A stretch of 48,497 nucleotides of DNA, taken from positions 1 to 48,497 of the IMG/VR virus record IMGVR_UViG_3300022752_000112, one strand, 5' to 3'. Source of the DNA: a virus. The translations under genes were made by a program, and so were the position numbers. The notes under the pieces are model-generated. The model was given only the letters and a program-made list of their open reading frames with translations, had not been told where the DNA came from and searched no databases. Below are positions 22,997-33,900 of the stretch, piece after piece. Positions within the stretch are counted from its first letter, which is position 1. The number at the start of each line of letters is the position of its first letter.

Positions 22997-23742
22997 TACC
23001 TATATTTTTTATATACTACATATCCAGCAATTATTAAAATTCCGAATAAAATACCATTTTTGTAGTTGGTTTTTGCAGAGGACTGAACGGTATTTAGTTC
23101 TAAATTGTTAATAAATTTTTTTATTTTCTCGCCTCCTTGCTTGATAAGTGAATTACCAGAGTATATTCGAGAATTTAAGGCAACCTCCAATAATTTTTCT
23201 TTATTAGTCGTTCCTTGTAAAACTGCCTGATTGAATTTTTCTGCAAATTTTTTGAACCAACCTGAACCGTTCCAAATTGCATAAATGAAATGAAACAAAA
23301 TTCGTGGATCGCTTTCAACAAGTTTTTTGGCTTCTGGAAGCAAATACTTATTAGCCAAGTATTCATATCGAGGAAACAATATCTTGCCTGCTAATTTTTT
23401 TAACTTGTCCTCATATACGCCTCCTTTGTAATTCCATGACCAATTTTTTCTCGCATTTGCGTTGTCTATGGTTGTCCAAAAATCTTTAGCGTCTTGACTT
23501 TTATATTGATAACTTCCATTGTAAATATATTTTAAGTTTTCAAGTACATCGTCAGTTTTTCTTGGAGTTGAATAATATAAACTATGTCCTGCGTGTCTAT
23601 CTAAACCAAACATTGTTTCCCCAGAACGGTGATAAGTTCCAAATTTGCCCGGATTTCGACTTCTCATATCAGGATGAAAATAACCACCCTCTAATTTGTT
23701 GATGACTATTTGAGTTACCTTATCAAAATAATCTTGTGTCAT
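22996..23742 (-). CDS. Tail-anchored muramidase-like protein (GH108-like)
   Basis: The N-terminal half begins VINKLEGGYFHPD, in which E-G-G-Y/F is the catalytic-region signature of GH108/TtsA-type muramidases. SGETMFGLDRHAG follows at the place of the 'G.TnyGI' segment. FHFIYAIWNGSGWFKKFAEKFNQAV corresponds to the family's C-terminal helix pair. A single C-terminal span lies at about 226-243. Glycan-strand cleavage is inferred. With the M15 peptidase it provides both bond specificities needed to open the wall. Confidence 0.65.
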   Translation of the reverse strand: MTQDYFDKVTQIVINKLEGGYFHPDMRSRNPGKFGTYHRSGETMFGLDRHAGHSLYYSTPRKTDDVLENLKYIYNGSYQYKSQDAKDFWTTIDNANARKNWSWNYKGGVYEDKLKKLAGKILFPRYEYLANKYLLPEAKKLVESDPRILFHFIYAIWNGSGWFKKFAEKFNQAVLQGTTNKEKLLEVALNSRIYSGNSLIKQGGEKIKKFINNLELNTVQSSAKTNYKNGILFGILIIAGYVVYKKYR

Positions 23743-23772
23743 AACTCACCATTGTCTAATAAACTATAATAA

Positions 23773-24591
23773 TCAAATTTCTTCACCTGATCCAACATTC
23801 TTACCATCAGTATATTTCAACCCTCTATCTTCCCAAATACTTGGTTTTGGTTCATTATATATTTTACTTGCTAATTTTTTATCGAGCGCATCAACGCTTT
23901 CCGGCGCAAAATTTTTGGCTGTTTGTCCTGCAAGTAAATAAGCGCCTAAATTTGCTACAAGCAATTTTCCGCCTTTCTTCATCGTTTCTAAAACACCAGA
24001 TTTATCATCGTCATAAACCAAATAGGAATTTCTAATATCACGAGATACTGAACTATTTAATTCAATTTCTTTGGATAAAAAACGAATAATATACCAATTT
24101 GGAACTTTTACAAAATTATCATCAACTATTACCTCTGCGTAGGTAGGAAACAAATCATTAACAATACCTATTCTTGTAAGTCCATATTTATCTAAAAATT
24201 CTACTTTTTCGCCATATACTTTACTCAAAATTTCTGGAAGCACACCTCCACTATCATATTTTATTTTTCCATCTAAATAGTGAGTTACATCGCTTAAATT
24301 TTGCTCGGCTTTTGCTAACAAAACTACTGCCCAAGTTGGTATGTTTTTGTTTTTAGTCAAAATCATTTTCAATTCTTCGGCGTGATGTATAATTGCTTTA
24401 TTGTCGCCTTTGACCATTTCGTAATTTTGATTGTCGATTGTACCTCCATCGTCAAATTTTTTAGAATTTGCCTTGCTTAATGCGATAGCGATAGCCTGAT
24501 CCCTTTTGGTAACAATATCGCCAGAGGAACTTTTGAGTTTTCCCTCCTTAAATTCTTGCATAACCATTTCGATTATTTTTTCTCGTTTCAT
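23773..24591 (-). CDS. DUF6496-like protein with KFDDGG motifs
   Basis: Residues 5-45 (MVMQEFKEGKLKSSSG, then VTKRDQAIAIALSKA) match the short DUF6496 domain common in phages and mobile elements. KKFDDGGT follows immediately. A helical section (NKAIIHHAEELKMIL) precedes a second KYDSGG, and the C-terminal part has a membrane-like helix (about 215-230, LLVANLGAYLLAG). The [KR][FY]xxGG motifs separate domains exactly as in the giant proteins upstream. Function unknown; co-injection with the DNA is a guess from context. Confidence 0.7.
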   Translation of the reverse strand: MKREKIIEMVMQEFKEGKLKSSSGDIVTKRDQAIAIALSKANSKKFDDGGTIDNQNYEMVKGDNKAIIHHAEELKMILTKNKNIPTWAVVLLAKAEQNLSDVTHYLDGKIKYDSGGVLPEILSKVYGEKVEFLDKYGLTRIGIVNDLFPTYAEVIVDDNFVKVPNWYIIRFLSKEIELNSSVSRDIRNSYLVYDDDKSGVLETMKKGGKLLVANLGAYLLAGQTAKNFAPESVDALDKKLASKIYNEPKPSIWEDRGLKYTDGKNVGSGEEI

Positions 24592-24701
24592 TTTGTCTTG
24601 TATGTTTTTATTGCTACACTCATAAGGTAAAGGCTTAATCCTATAATAGTCAGTCCTGCTACCACCCGGTAAAATTTTTGTTTTGGCGTTTCGTTTTCCA
24701 T
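24588..24701 (-). CDS. 37-residue membrane peptide
   Basis: MENETPKQKFYRVVAGLTII, then GLSLYLMSVAI and a basic tail. One span at about 13-31. ATGA overlap downstream, and only one base separates it from the stop of the Cys-motif gene upstream. Confidence 0.6.
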   Translation of the reverse strand: MENETPKQKFYRVVAGLTIIGLSLYLMSVAIKTYKTK

Positions 24702-24702
24702 T

Positions 24703-25047
24703 TTATTTGTTTGGTTTTGGTATCGCTGTATCGCCACTAACCCACAATCTACACCAATGACTTAATTTTATATTTCCTCGTATTTGAGAGCATATCAATT
24801 CGTCATTAACGTATCTGCGAAATGTGAAACGACAATTACCACAATTTTGTCCATTGACACCATAAGATTTGTAGTTGCTATCTGGTTTTGACATTTTGTA
24901 AGGAGGAGTTCCTGAACCTAATAACCAATATAACAAAGGTTTTTTTCTACGTTCCTCGATTGGTAACGCTCTAAATTCTTTGATTGCTTGTTTTATATAT
25001 TTATTGGCTTTTAATCCAGCGCTTTCATAAAAAAATTGTTCCTCCAT
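24703..25047 (-). CDS. Small protein with HiPIP-like four-Cys motif
   Basis: The C-terminal half has CGNC, then Cys after 13 residues (LICSQ), then WCRLW after 12 more. This spacing and the final W-C-x-x-W resemble high-potential iron-sulphur proteins, in which four cysteines hold a 4Fe-4S cluster. The N-terminal 60 residues are helical and basic. Zinc binding is the simpler alternative. No electron-transfer partner is present. It sits between the giant RelA-like protein and wall hydrolases. Confidence 0.6.
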   Translation of the reverse strand: MEEQFFYESAGLKANKYIKQAIKEFRALPIEERRKKPLLYWLLGSGTPPYKMSKPDSNYKSYGVNGQNCGNCRFTFRRYVNDELICSQIRGNIKLSHWCRLWVSGDTAIPKPNK

Positions 25048-25054
25048 TGTCTTA

Positions 25055-27328
25055 TTAAAGATTTTCTAAATTAAGATTTACTCTTGTAGTTCCTTGTAGC
25101 AACTCTCGAATTTTACCTTTATCTGCGAGTAATTGGTTATACTTTTCGATGGCGATTTCATTTCCGTTGTCGGCACGTTGCGTTAATTCTGTTAATTGGA
25201 GTAAATTTTCGCCATTTAGATTTCCTGCTTTGTAAAATTCATGTGCTATTTCATTTATGGCTTTCATTCTTTTAGTTTTCAACTGAACTTCAACTTTGTA
25301 GCCCTCTGGAGTTTCAATTATATAATGATATGCCATATATCCTGCGTTTGGATTAGAATAGAAATCATCAATATCAACGACTTTTCCTAATAGACCATTT
25401 TCAATTTTCATTTTAAGCGCCAACAATTCTTTGTAATCATCAACCGCTATCGTTGTACCAATTAAATCAGTTAATCCTTTTTTAGGATCAAGCAATCGCT
25501 TATCAACTAATTTTTTGATTATAGAGTAAGGAGTTTTAGTTCGAGCGTAAATGTTCGCATCTTTCGGCGATTTTGATTTCAACTCATCAACAACTGAATA
25601 CATACTTGCATCTAATTTCTTTTTTAACTCAATTACTTTTTCAATAATTGGCGCTAATTGTATATCTTCTACATATTCTTTTTTGTTTTTGTTGGTTGGA
25701 AATTTATCGTCTATATTAACAATTCCATCTTTATCGAAATCCCCAAAAACACCCTCATATAATTTTTGGTCGAATTTTTTACCCTCGTTAATTATTTTTA
25801 CTTGTCCTCCCTTGACTTCCCCACCATCGTCAAATTTGTCAAATTTGTTTTTTAGTCGATAAGTAAAATGAGTTTTTGGAATATGTCCGTAAATTGTTTT
25901 TACCAAAACCCTTGCTTTTTCTATTGCCTCGTCTTTGTTTTTTGCGAGAATAACTTGATTAACTAAACCACCTCCCGAAACAATATATTCCCTTAAATTT
26001 GATTTTGCTGAACCATTAGGCGCTAAACCATCGTTAATACTTCCACCGCCATCATATTTTTCCCATTTTTCGTTTTTATTACGTTTGTTGTGTTCTAACG
26101 ACCAAGCGCTTCCAGTTGGATATTCTCTGCCATTATGATACGTTAATTTGCCCCCTGCGTTAAATGAAAAAAATCCTCTTTTTTTTGGCTCTGGAGTATC
26201 AATGATTTCAATGATATTGTCTGGAGTAATTGAGTACGAACCCCAACCACTTGTAGCAACATACTTTCCATTTCCCAAATCCTCCGTAATTTTTCCCATT
26301 TTTTCCTCGCCATATCTATTCCAAATTACGCTTTTTCCTACCATTCCTCCATCAGCGTATTCTTCTATTGTATCGTCAAAATCAGCATCGTTGTATTCTA
26401 CAACTCTCATATAATCCGCTAAATCTCTTAAATCTATTCTTTCCCTGTTGCTTGTTGAGTAATAACCCTGCTTTTCAAATCGTTTCTTAAACTTTTCAAA
26501 TGCAGGCATCAATTCGCTTTCAGTATAAACTGCATCCATTTCAATATCGAAACCATCAGGGCTTAATAACCTATATTTTTTTTCGCTTGTTTCAACATGC
26601 CCACCATTAACCATTAAAACTGCAAGTAATTTTTTATGAACATTAGGTTCTAAAGTATCCCAATTTTCATTGCTTAAATCATTCGCTACTGATTTAGAAA
26701 AACCAGCACTAATTAAAAAATCTATTTTTCTTTTTTTATCAAATCTATTCCAATATGATTTTGCATTATTCATCTGTCCTACATTCCCACCATCATTGTA
26801 TCTTTCATCTCCATGCCAATCATTTACAATATCTAACAAAGTTTCTTTGGCAACTTCTAAAGGTTCTGCATCACCAACCATTATTCCATCGTTATCATAA
26901 ATAGTATAAAGATTTTCTTCTACCAAAGTACCATTGTAAGTTATTTCTCCCTCGTAAAATGATAATTCTATGGTATATCCTGATGGTTCGTGAATATATC
27001 CTCCTGAACCATCTGGCACAAAATCATCGCCAACAGAGCCTCCATCGTCAAATTTTTTAATTTGTTTCTTAACGGATTTCACAGCACTTTTAGTTGTTTT
27101 AGAAACTGTATGAGCCGGGACGTTTCCTCCCAAAATACCACCAATAACAGCACCAACAATAAACCCTCCCAATTCGTGTTTTTTTACAACTTTATCATTT
27201 ACTCTTACGACAGAGGAATTAAATCTTTTTTCTGCTTCGTTGATCCTATCTTGCAGAGGTTCGGTAGATGCTTCACAATGTATTGTGCAATTCCGATTAT
27301 TTTCAAAGGTTAATTTATATTCGTTCAT
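25055..27328 (-). CDS. Polyvalent-type protein with RelA/SpoT synthetase-like domain
   Basis: A 757-residue modular protein. A Gly-zipper hydrophobic segment (FIVGAVIGGILGG) lies near residue 60. At least five [KR][FY]xxGG punctuation motifs separate unrecognised modules. A calcium-loop-like DFDKDGIVNIDD precedes the C-terminal domain (about 550-700), which resembles (p)ppGpp synthetases: YARTKTPYSIIKKL, LTDLIGTTIAV, GYMAYHYI and YKVEVQLKT parallel the family's 'R.K...Si..K', 'l.DiiG.ri', 'gYrs.H' and 'vEiQirt'. The R/S of GYRS is replaced by M/A, so activity is uncertain. Start taken at 27328, one base after the upstream stop. Confidence 0.7.
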   Translation of the reverse strand: MNEYKLTFENNRNCTIHCEASTEPLQDRINEAEKRFNSSVVRVNDKVVKKHELGGFIVGAVIGGILGGNVPAHTVSKTTKSAVKSVKKQIKKFDDGGSVGDDFVPDGSGGYIHEPSGYTIELSFYEGEITYNGTLVEENLYTIYDNDGIMVGDAEPLEVAKETLLDIVNDWHGDERYNDGGNVGQMNNAKSYWNRFDKKRKIDFLISAGFSKSVANDLSNENWDTLEPNVHKKLLAVLMVNGGHVETSEKKYRLLSPDGFDIEMDAVYTESELMPAFEKFKKRFEKQGYYSTSNRERIDLRDLADYMRVVEYNDADFDDTIEEYADGGMVGKSVIWNRYGEEKMGKITEDLGNGKYVATSGWGSYSITPDNIIEIIDTPEPKKRGFFSFNAGGKLTYHNGREYPTGSAWSLEHNKRNKNEKWEKYDGGGSINDGLAPNGSAKSNLREYIVSGGGLVNQVILAKNKDEAIEKARVLVKTIYGHIPKTHFTYRLKNKFDKFDDGGEVKGGQVKIINEGKKFDQKLYEGVFGDFDKDGIVNIDDKFPTNKNKKEYVEDIQLAPIIEKVIELKKKLDASMYSVVDELKSKSPKDANIYARTKTPYSIIKKLVDKRLLDPKKGLTDLIGTTIAVDDYKELLALKMKIENGLLGKVVDIDDFYSNPNAGYMAYHYIIETPEGYKVEVQLKTKRMKAINEIAHEFYKAGNLNGENLLQLTELTQRADNGNEIAIEKYNQLLADKGKIRELLQGTTRVNLNLENL

Positions 27329-27329
27329 T

Positions 27330-27938
27330 TTATCCTTTTCTTGCGAGTTTAACATTTATATTTTCAAGTAATTTTAATAAGGCTTTACATTCTGCAATCA
27401 GTTTTTCGATTTCGCTTTTGGTTATTTCTTCATCGGCAATCCGTTCTTTTACGTTATCAAAAACACTTTCGATTTTTTCCTTGTTTTTCGTTGCTGGAGT
27501 TTTTTTAGGCAAATTGGCTCGTTCTTGCGCTTTTTTCTTGCGCTCTTTGGCTTGTTTAATCAACTCATCGCAATCGTATGGATCAGTCGTTTTCTTTCCT
27601 TTTGGTATTGGTTTTTTCTTTTCGGTTTTTTCTTTTTTAGGCTTAACTATTTCTTTGCTATCCGATATTGGTTTTTTCATTCTCTCGGACATAGCACTTA
27701 AACTTATTCCTTGCCCTTGCGCTTGTCCTGTTCTTTTTTGTCTTGCCAATTCCTCCTCGTAGGTACTTCCTGCCGAACTTTTCAAGGCATCGAGTTTGTC
27801 ATTAAGCATTTCTAATTGTTTGCGAAAAACAGATTTCATATTTTCTGGAGTTGCAGGGCTATTGAGCGCCTCTCTTATGTTTTCAATATCTGTTTCTATT
27901 TCCTTTTGAAGTTGATTTGAACTGGTGTATTTACTCAT
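27330..27938 (-). CDS. Basic coiled-coil protein (202 aa)
   Basis: Two helical coiled-coil regions (about 1-55 and 150-195) flank a Lys/Pro-rich linker (about 85-150, for example KEKTEKKKPIPKGKKTT). There is no membrane span. It lies between the two largest polyvalent-type genes, overlapping the helicase stop by one base. It may be a DNA-compacting or chaperone-like partner. Confidence 0.65.
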   Translation of the reverse strand: MSKYTSSNQLQKEIETDIENIREALNSPATPENMKSVFRKQLEMLNDKLDALKSSAGSTYEEELARQKRTGQAQGQGISLSAMSERMKKPISDSKEIVKPKKEKTEKKKPIPKGKKTTDPYDCDELIKQAKERKKKAQERANLPKKTPATKNKEKIESVFDNVKERIADEEITKSEIEKLIAECKALLKLLENINVKLARKG

Positions 27939-30900
27939 TATTTCATGTATTTAATTACGCTTTCAAGTCCTTTAATAAACGCCTCAACGTCCATTTTTTC
28001 TTTTCCCTCTAAATACTTAATAGTGCTTTTTGCCCCTATTAAAGATTTATTTAATTCATCCAAAGTTACTGCTTTTTCGCTTATTTCAGGTTGCTTTGTT
28101 TGTGGTTGTGTCATTTTATAGTAAGGTCTGGTTTCTGGAATTTGTAACCCTCCTCGTTCAACAATTTTTTGAGTTAAACTATCTATTTTAATGTAACCAT
28201 CAACATTTGATTTTAATTGCTGAAATGCACTATCTCCGGTTGAATAAAAATCATCAATTACTGAAATAGGAACGTATCGACCAAATTCGGCAGTACCACT
28301 ATTATCATCTCGGTATCTTTTCAATGCCCTCTCAATAGATTGTTCTTTTGGAATATCCATAAAAACTAAAAATGTTTGATAACCCAAATTCTTCAAACGT
28401 TTAATAATAGGTTGATATTTTTTGACGTTTGACATTGTACCATCGTATAACAAATCATGTTTACAAGGCTGGTCGAATGTGTCTAACAACTCAGTAACTA
28501 TATCTCTGGCTTCCTCGTGCGTTGAGGAACTATTCCAACCCTTGTATTCAGGTAAAAAACTCCGAACTTCGTCAGCATCCACTTTCCAAATCATATCCGA
28601 TTGCATATAAGGAGCATTGGATCGTAAAAATGTTGATTTTCCCGAACCGGGAGCGCCTCCCATAATAACCGCAATAGGTTGGTCTTGCTCGGTACAAACT
28701 GCTTTACTTGTTAGTTTATTGATTATTTGCTGATGCAACATTTTTCGCTCTGGAGTATAAGTATATTTAATACTTCCATCTTCGTTTTTACCCTCAACTG
28801 AATGTAGATATTTTGTTTGTGGTTGTGTTTTTTCGCAATCGGCTAATAGGACAAGTCCCTCTGGATCAATTCTCGGTTTTCCATTTTTATCAACTGGAGG
28901 ACACATAAGAGGTTGAACTTTTTGAACGTTTGGCAATTTTACATCGTCTAATAAGTAATTTAATCGTTCAAATTCGGTAATAAGTTCATTAACCGATTTT
29001 TCTTGGATATTTAATTCACTTCTTTTTATTTCTATTTCCCTGATTTTTTGGTTAATTGTTTCCTCACTTGTTAAAGCCTTAATTTGTTCCTCTACTGCTT
29101 TTTTTCTGGTTTCGATATTTTGCGTTAATTCTGCTTGGCTAACATTATTTTTCAAGCCTCGTGGCGCTAAATAATCTTTTTCAAATTTTAGTGTTTTTTT
29201 AACAGCATTGAGAACTTCATCAAAATACCATGGCTTAAGTTCTTTTGGATGAGGGCTTGTTTCTTTTCCTTTTGGTGCAGTTTCTTTTTGCGATTGCCAC
29301 CTACCATTAAACCAACCGTATTTATCGCCTACTGTATATCTTCCATCTTCATCTAAAAATGTAGTAAAGTAATTTATCAATGCTTTCATTTTGGCTTCAA
29401 TGCTTTTGTTAGAAGCGCTTGGTCGGTAAACTCCAATAAGTTTGTCTATATCATCTAACCTATATTCTATACTGGATTTTTGTGCAAAAAAATCATTTAT
29501 CTTTTGTAACTCATTTGATAAATCGGAAATTTGTTCGTTTAATTCTTCGGTTTGTTCGTTTATTTCTAATTGAGCAATAACCTTAGGATTTTTAATGAGA
29601 GCAAATTTCAAGTCCTTTGGATTGAGTTCTTCCGTTTTTAGGACATTTGTTTTTCCATCAGTATCAAAAATTGAATTTATCCGGCTTGTCTTTTCTTCCA
29701 ATTTTTGAAACATAAAAATATCGGAACTATCAATCATTAAGGGATTAACTATTCTTACATTAGCAAACGCATTACCCTGTCTGTAAATTCTACCCTCTAA
29801 CTGCTGAATGTCCGTAGGATTAAATGGTAGAAAACAATTAAATAAGGTCGAACTATACTTTTGTAAGTTTATGCCCTCCTTTATTGTTGCTGATCCGATT
29901 AAAATCTTTAAGCGTTGCTCGTCCGGTAATTGTTCCATTTCCAACGAGTTTGTGTTGAATTTTAGACCTAAAAATAAATTTTTAACATACTCTTTGGCAT
30001 CTTCGTCTTTTATTCCACGTTCAATCGGCATTTTCAATTTTGACGAAATAATGCCAACCTCGTGCGGTTGAAATCCTACATTGGTAATTAAATAATCTCT
30101 TATTAACTCAAAAAAATTAGTACCTCGCTCCGAATAAATTACAATTCCGGACATTTTGGTATTGGTTTTTTCGTGATGAAGTTTTATTGATTTAATAGCC
30201 TCCATTACATAAGTTAGTTTTCCAGAGGTTTCAATAAATTTTTCTGGAGTTGGATTTCCTAAATAACTATATTGATAAAGGTAAGGCGATAAGGCTAAAT
30301 TTCTTGAATGATTTAGCGCTAACAATAAACGTACTCCTACCCTTTCCTCCTCATCCATACTATCCTCATCGAGTTCTACTTCCTCTACATCAACCTCCAT
30401 TTCGGTTTCTAAATAATTGGCTTGTCGCCCACCGCTTTCTAACTGCGCTTTATTGATTGTACCCTCTGCATAACTTTTTATTTGATCCATAAATTCCTTT
30501 TGTAAAGGAGTTAATGGAATTGCTGTATCAACTTGCTCATCGGCAGGCAACGTCATTAAAACACCATCTTTGAGCATTTTTTTGTAAGGTAAAACATATT
30601 TTTTTGGTCGTTTTACATTTACGCTTTCGCCTGTTTTATGGTTGATAAATTGTTTTACCAATCGTTGTAAAACAAGCAAATTATTAAAGCCTAATACAAT
30701 TTGTTTGCGTACCGGGTTTAAGGCTGTGTTGATTACAATTTCATACGAAATTTTGATAAACGTATCAAAAAATTCTTTAAGATTGCTTAATCCCTGTCTT
30801 TCTAATTCCTTAAATGAAACCATCGCTAACATCGAATAAATTTCTAAAGGACTATTAGTAAAAGGAGTTGCTGTTAATAATTGCGTATTTCCTTGATATT

Positions 30901-33900
30901 TGTTTTGAATATATTGACAAATTGAAAATCCTTTAATTGCTAAAAAACTCGGTACACCTGCTTGTATTTTATATTCTGTTACTTGTTTATCTTTTTTGTC
31001 GCTTTTGTTTGAAGTATTTTCTTCAGCGGAGGCATTTACAAACGTAAATACTTTTTTACAGGCGTGCGCCTCATCTATACAAATGTAATCAATGCCTAAA
31101 TCTTCGATATTTATTTTTGTTTTCCTTAAAGCCTTGCCAATGATTTCTTGGACTTTTGTTGCGGTTCTTAACGCTTCTTTTTGGGCTTGTTTGTCTGTTA
31201 TTTCATCGCCCATTTGTAACAAAATTGAAAACAAATCTTTTTCTAACAAATTGGCTGTATCATCATTGAAACCTAACGCACTTAAACCCTCGTAAGTCAT
31301 TATTGTAACTGATTGCTCTGCAACTTGGAGAGTAATTCCATTACTATCTTGGTATTCCTCAATCGTAGTATCGTTAAGATTGTATAACTTATTAAGTTTA
31401 AGATGCCCTGCAAAATTTTTGAACTCGGAAATCCATTGTTTGTAAGTTTGATTAGGTACAACAAAAAGAGGTCTTTTTGCCCAACCAAAATCAATAAACT
31501 GACTGACCGTATAAATTGCTGATGGAGTTTTTCCTACACCAACATCATAGGCTAATAAACCTGATCCATTGCTAACCGTAAAGGCAACCGCCTCTCGTTT
31601 TTCAGGTTTTACAAATTCAGGCTGACCGAAAACAAATTTATTCATTCTAAAGGCTACTGGAATACGCTTGTAATCAACTGGTACGTTGTTATTGTACTGC
31701 ATATTCCACTCATTCTCGATTTTGACTTTATCCTCCGCCAATAAAAATTTATCTAAAAAAATTAAAAACAATCTGTCCCCCTCCGATTTACATTTGGCTT
31801 TCATTCGCTCGTGCGTTGCACTTTCCTCTTTCATTATTTTTTTTGACTGCGCAGAGTAAGTTCCATCGCTTTCTTTTGTAGCATTGGTTTTTGGTTTTTG
31901 TTTTGAAAAAATGTAAAATTGAATAATATCTGCATAAGTTAATCCTTTTTTAATTCCTGCTCCGCTATCTGTTCTAAGCCAATAACAAAATGCAAACCGC
32001 AGATTTAATTGGTCTATTTCTGTTTTATCGTTTTCGCTAACATTCGTTGCTAAAAAATCTAATTGACCATAACGAGGATTAGATTGTGCTGTAATCTTTT
32101 TCCACTTGAAAGGGATTTCGTCTGCCAGAGTTTTAATAAAAAAGTTTTTAGCAAAATCGGAGTTAGGCAGTATTACTAATCCATTTTCGTTACTACTATC
32201 AAGCGTTAATCTTGTCTTGAATTGTTTGTCGTACAAATTGTTAATTAAAGCAATTTGCGAATTCAATGCTTTTTCGCTATACTCATTTTTTATTGTTTCT
32301 GCATCCGTTGAAACACTTGCAGTTAAACGATTATATTTTCCATAAACATCGCCAGATAAAAACAAATAGGTAGGCTCTAATCTATTACGTTCGCTGTTGT
32401 AACATAAATACCCTGCTTCCATCCACTCGATTAAAGTTTCTTTGCTTATTGTACCTAATTCGCTTATTGATTTTCCGGCTATTTGATAGTATGTTTCGTT
32501 CTCAATTTTTTTACCATAGTGAAGATTAAACCACAAAAACACACATAATTCTTCTTTGGTTATGTCTTGGTTTATTTCCTGATAAACTTCTTCTATACTT
32601 CGAGTTATTATGCTTTCGCTTTCGCTTGTAGCAATTTTTTGTTCTTCAACCTTTTGCTTTGATTTACGTTGTTTTTTTTCTTTCACTGCGGTTTTAGATT
32701 GATTTATTGCCTTTTCAACATTATTTAGTTCCGTAGTGTCCTTATCCGAAATATCTTCAATATCGCTATCTACAACTGAAATTAAAGGATTGTTTTCTTG
32801 ACTTAAAGCAACAATATCAAACGGAGCATCAATTAAATCCACATTGTCAATAAATCCTTTGTAGGTTTTAATTTGTTTTCCATATCTATCTTTATCCATT
32901 TGAATAGTCGCTAATACTTTATCTGGAAAGGATTTGTACCAATCGCCATTTGAAAACATATTTTCGTCCATAGTTTGTTTTTCGTTTTTGATTTCTTTTT
33001 CGCTTGTTACTGAGTACACTTTTTCAATGATTTTAATTGTGTCCTCGTCTAACTTGTTTTTAACAAAATTATTAAATAATTCTTGTTTCGTTATTGGCTC
33101 TCCAAACAACATACTTCCTTGATTTTGAGATGCAGAGTTATTGTATTGCTCGATTGATGCCTTAAAGGTATTTCTACCTAAATGTAAAAATCGGTTCATA
33201 AATACAATATCAATTTTGGGTTTTTCATCAAATAAAGGATATTGAGTTAGCCAATCTTTGAAACCTAACTTGCTTGAAGATATTTGATTTTCTAACAATA
33301 AAGCCTCGTTGATTTCCGGGATCAAAGAATAATTTGAAAATGTATTGTTTAGCGATAAAACTGGTAACGATGTTACAAGCATATTTCTTATTCTTTTTTG
33401 ATTGTCAGCCACGCTTAACGCCTCTGGACTAAGTATTGAACCAAGTAATGTATTTTCAAGTAAATCTTTTCCGGCTTCAGTAAAAGTTCTATCCCCAAAA
33501 TACGCAGGAAGTTCTTGAGTATTCAAAATGTTACAACCTAAAAGCGCATCAATAACATTTTTGCAGTCATTGTAATTTGCGTAAAAATCGCTTAATGTTT
33601 CGTATTGCCCTACAATGCTTTGTATCGTTTCTTTGCACTTTGGTTGAGTTTCTAAAATTTTACTCAATTTGATTGACTTGTCAATCGGTCTTTCAGTTTT
33701 TTTTGTGTCCTTATTGTACTTTGAAAGTTCAAGCGTATTCAACGCCGGAATATCGTAATCTATTCGGACTAAAACAGGTTCTACAAATGTTTTAGTTTCT
33801 CCGAAATTGTTTGAAAAAGTTACCTTGTAAGTTTTTAATTTATCAATATAAACCTTATCTCTTTTTGTAAAACCAAAAGCAGAACATTCATCAATTAAAA

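Noticed and set aside
27268-27762. 164-codon plus-strand ORF with membrane-like, Phe/Ser-rich sequence
   Set aside because: Antisense to the Lys/Glu-rich coiled-coil gene; lysine and glutamate codons read backwards give Phe, Leu and Ser. No start context or conserved pattern.
28100-28700. Zeta-toxin domain considered as a toxin-antitoxin pair
   Set aside because: No epsilon-type antitoxin gene; the kinase is the C-terminal part of a 2216-residue protein.
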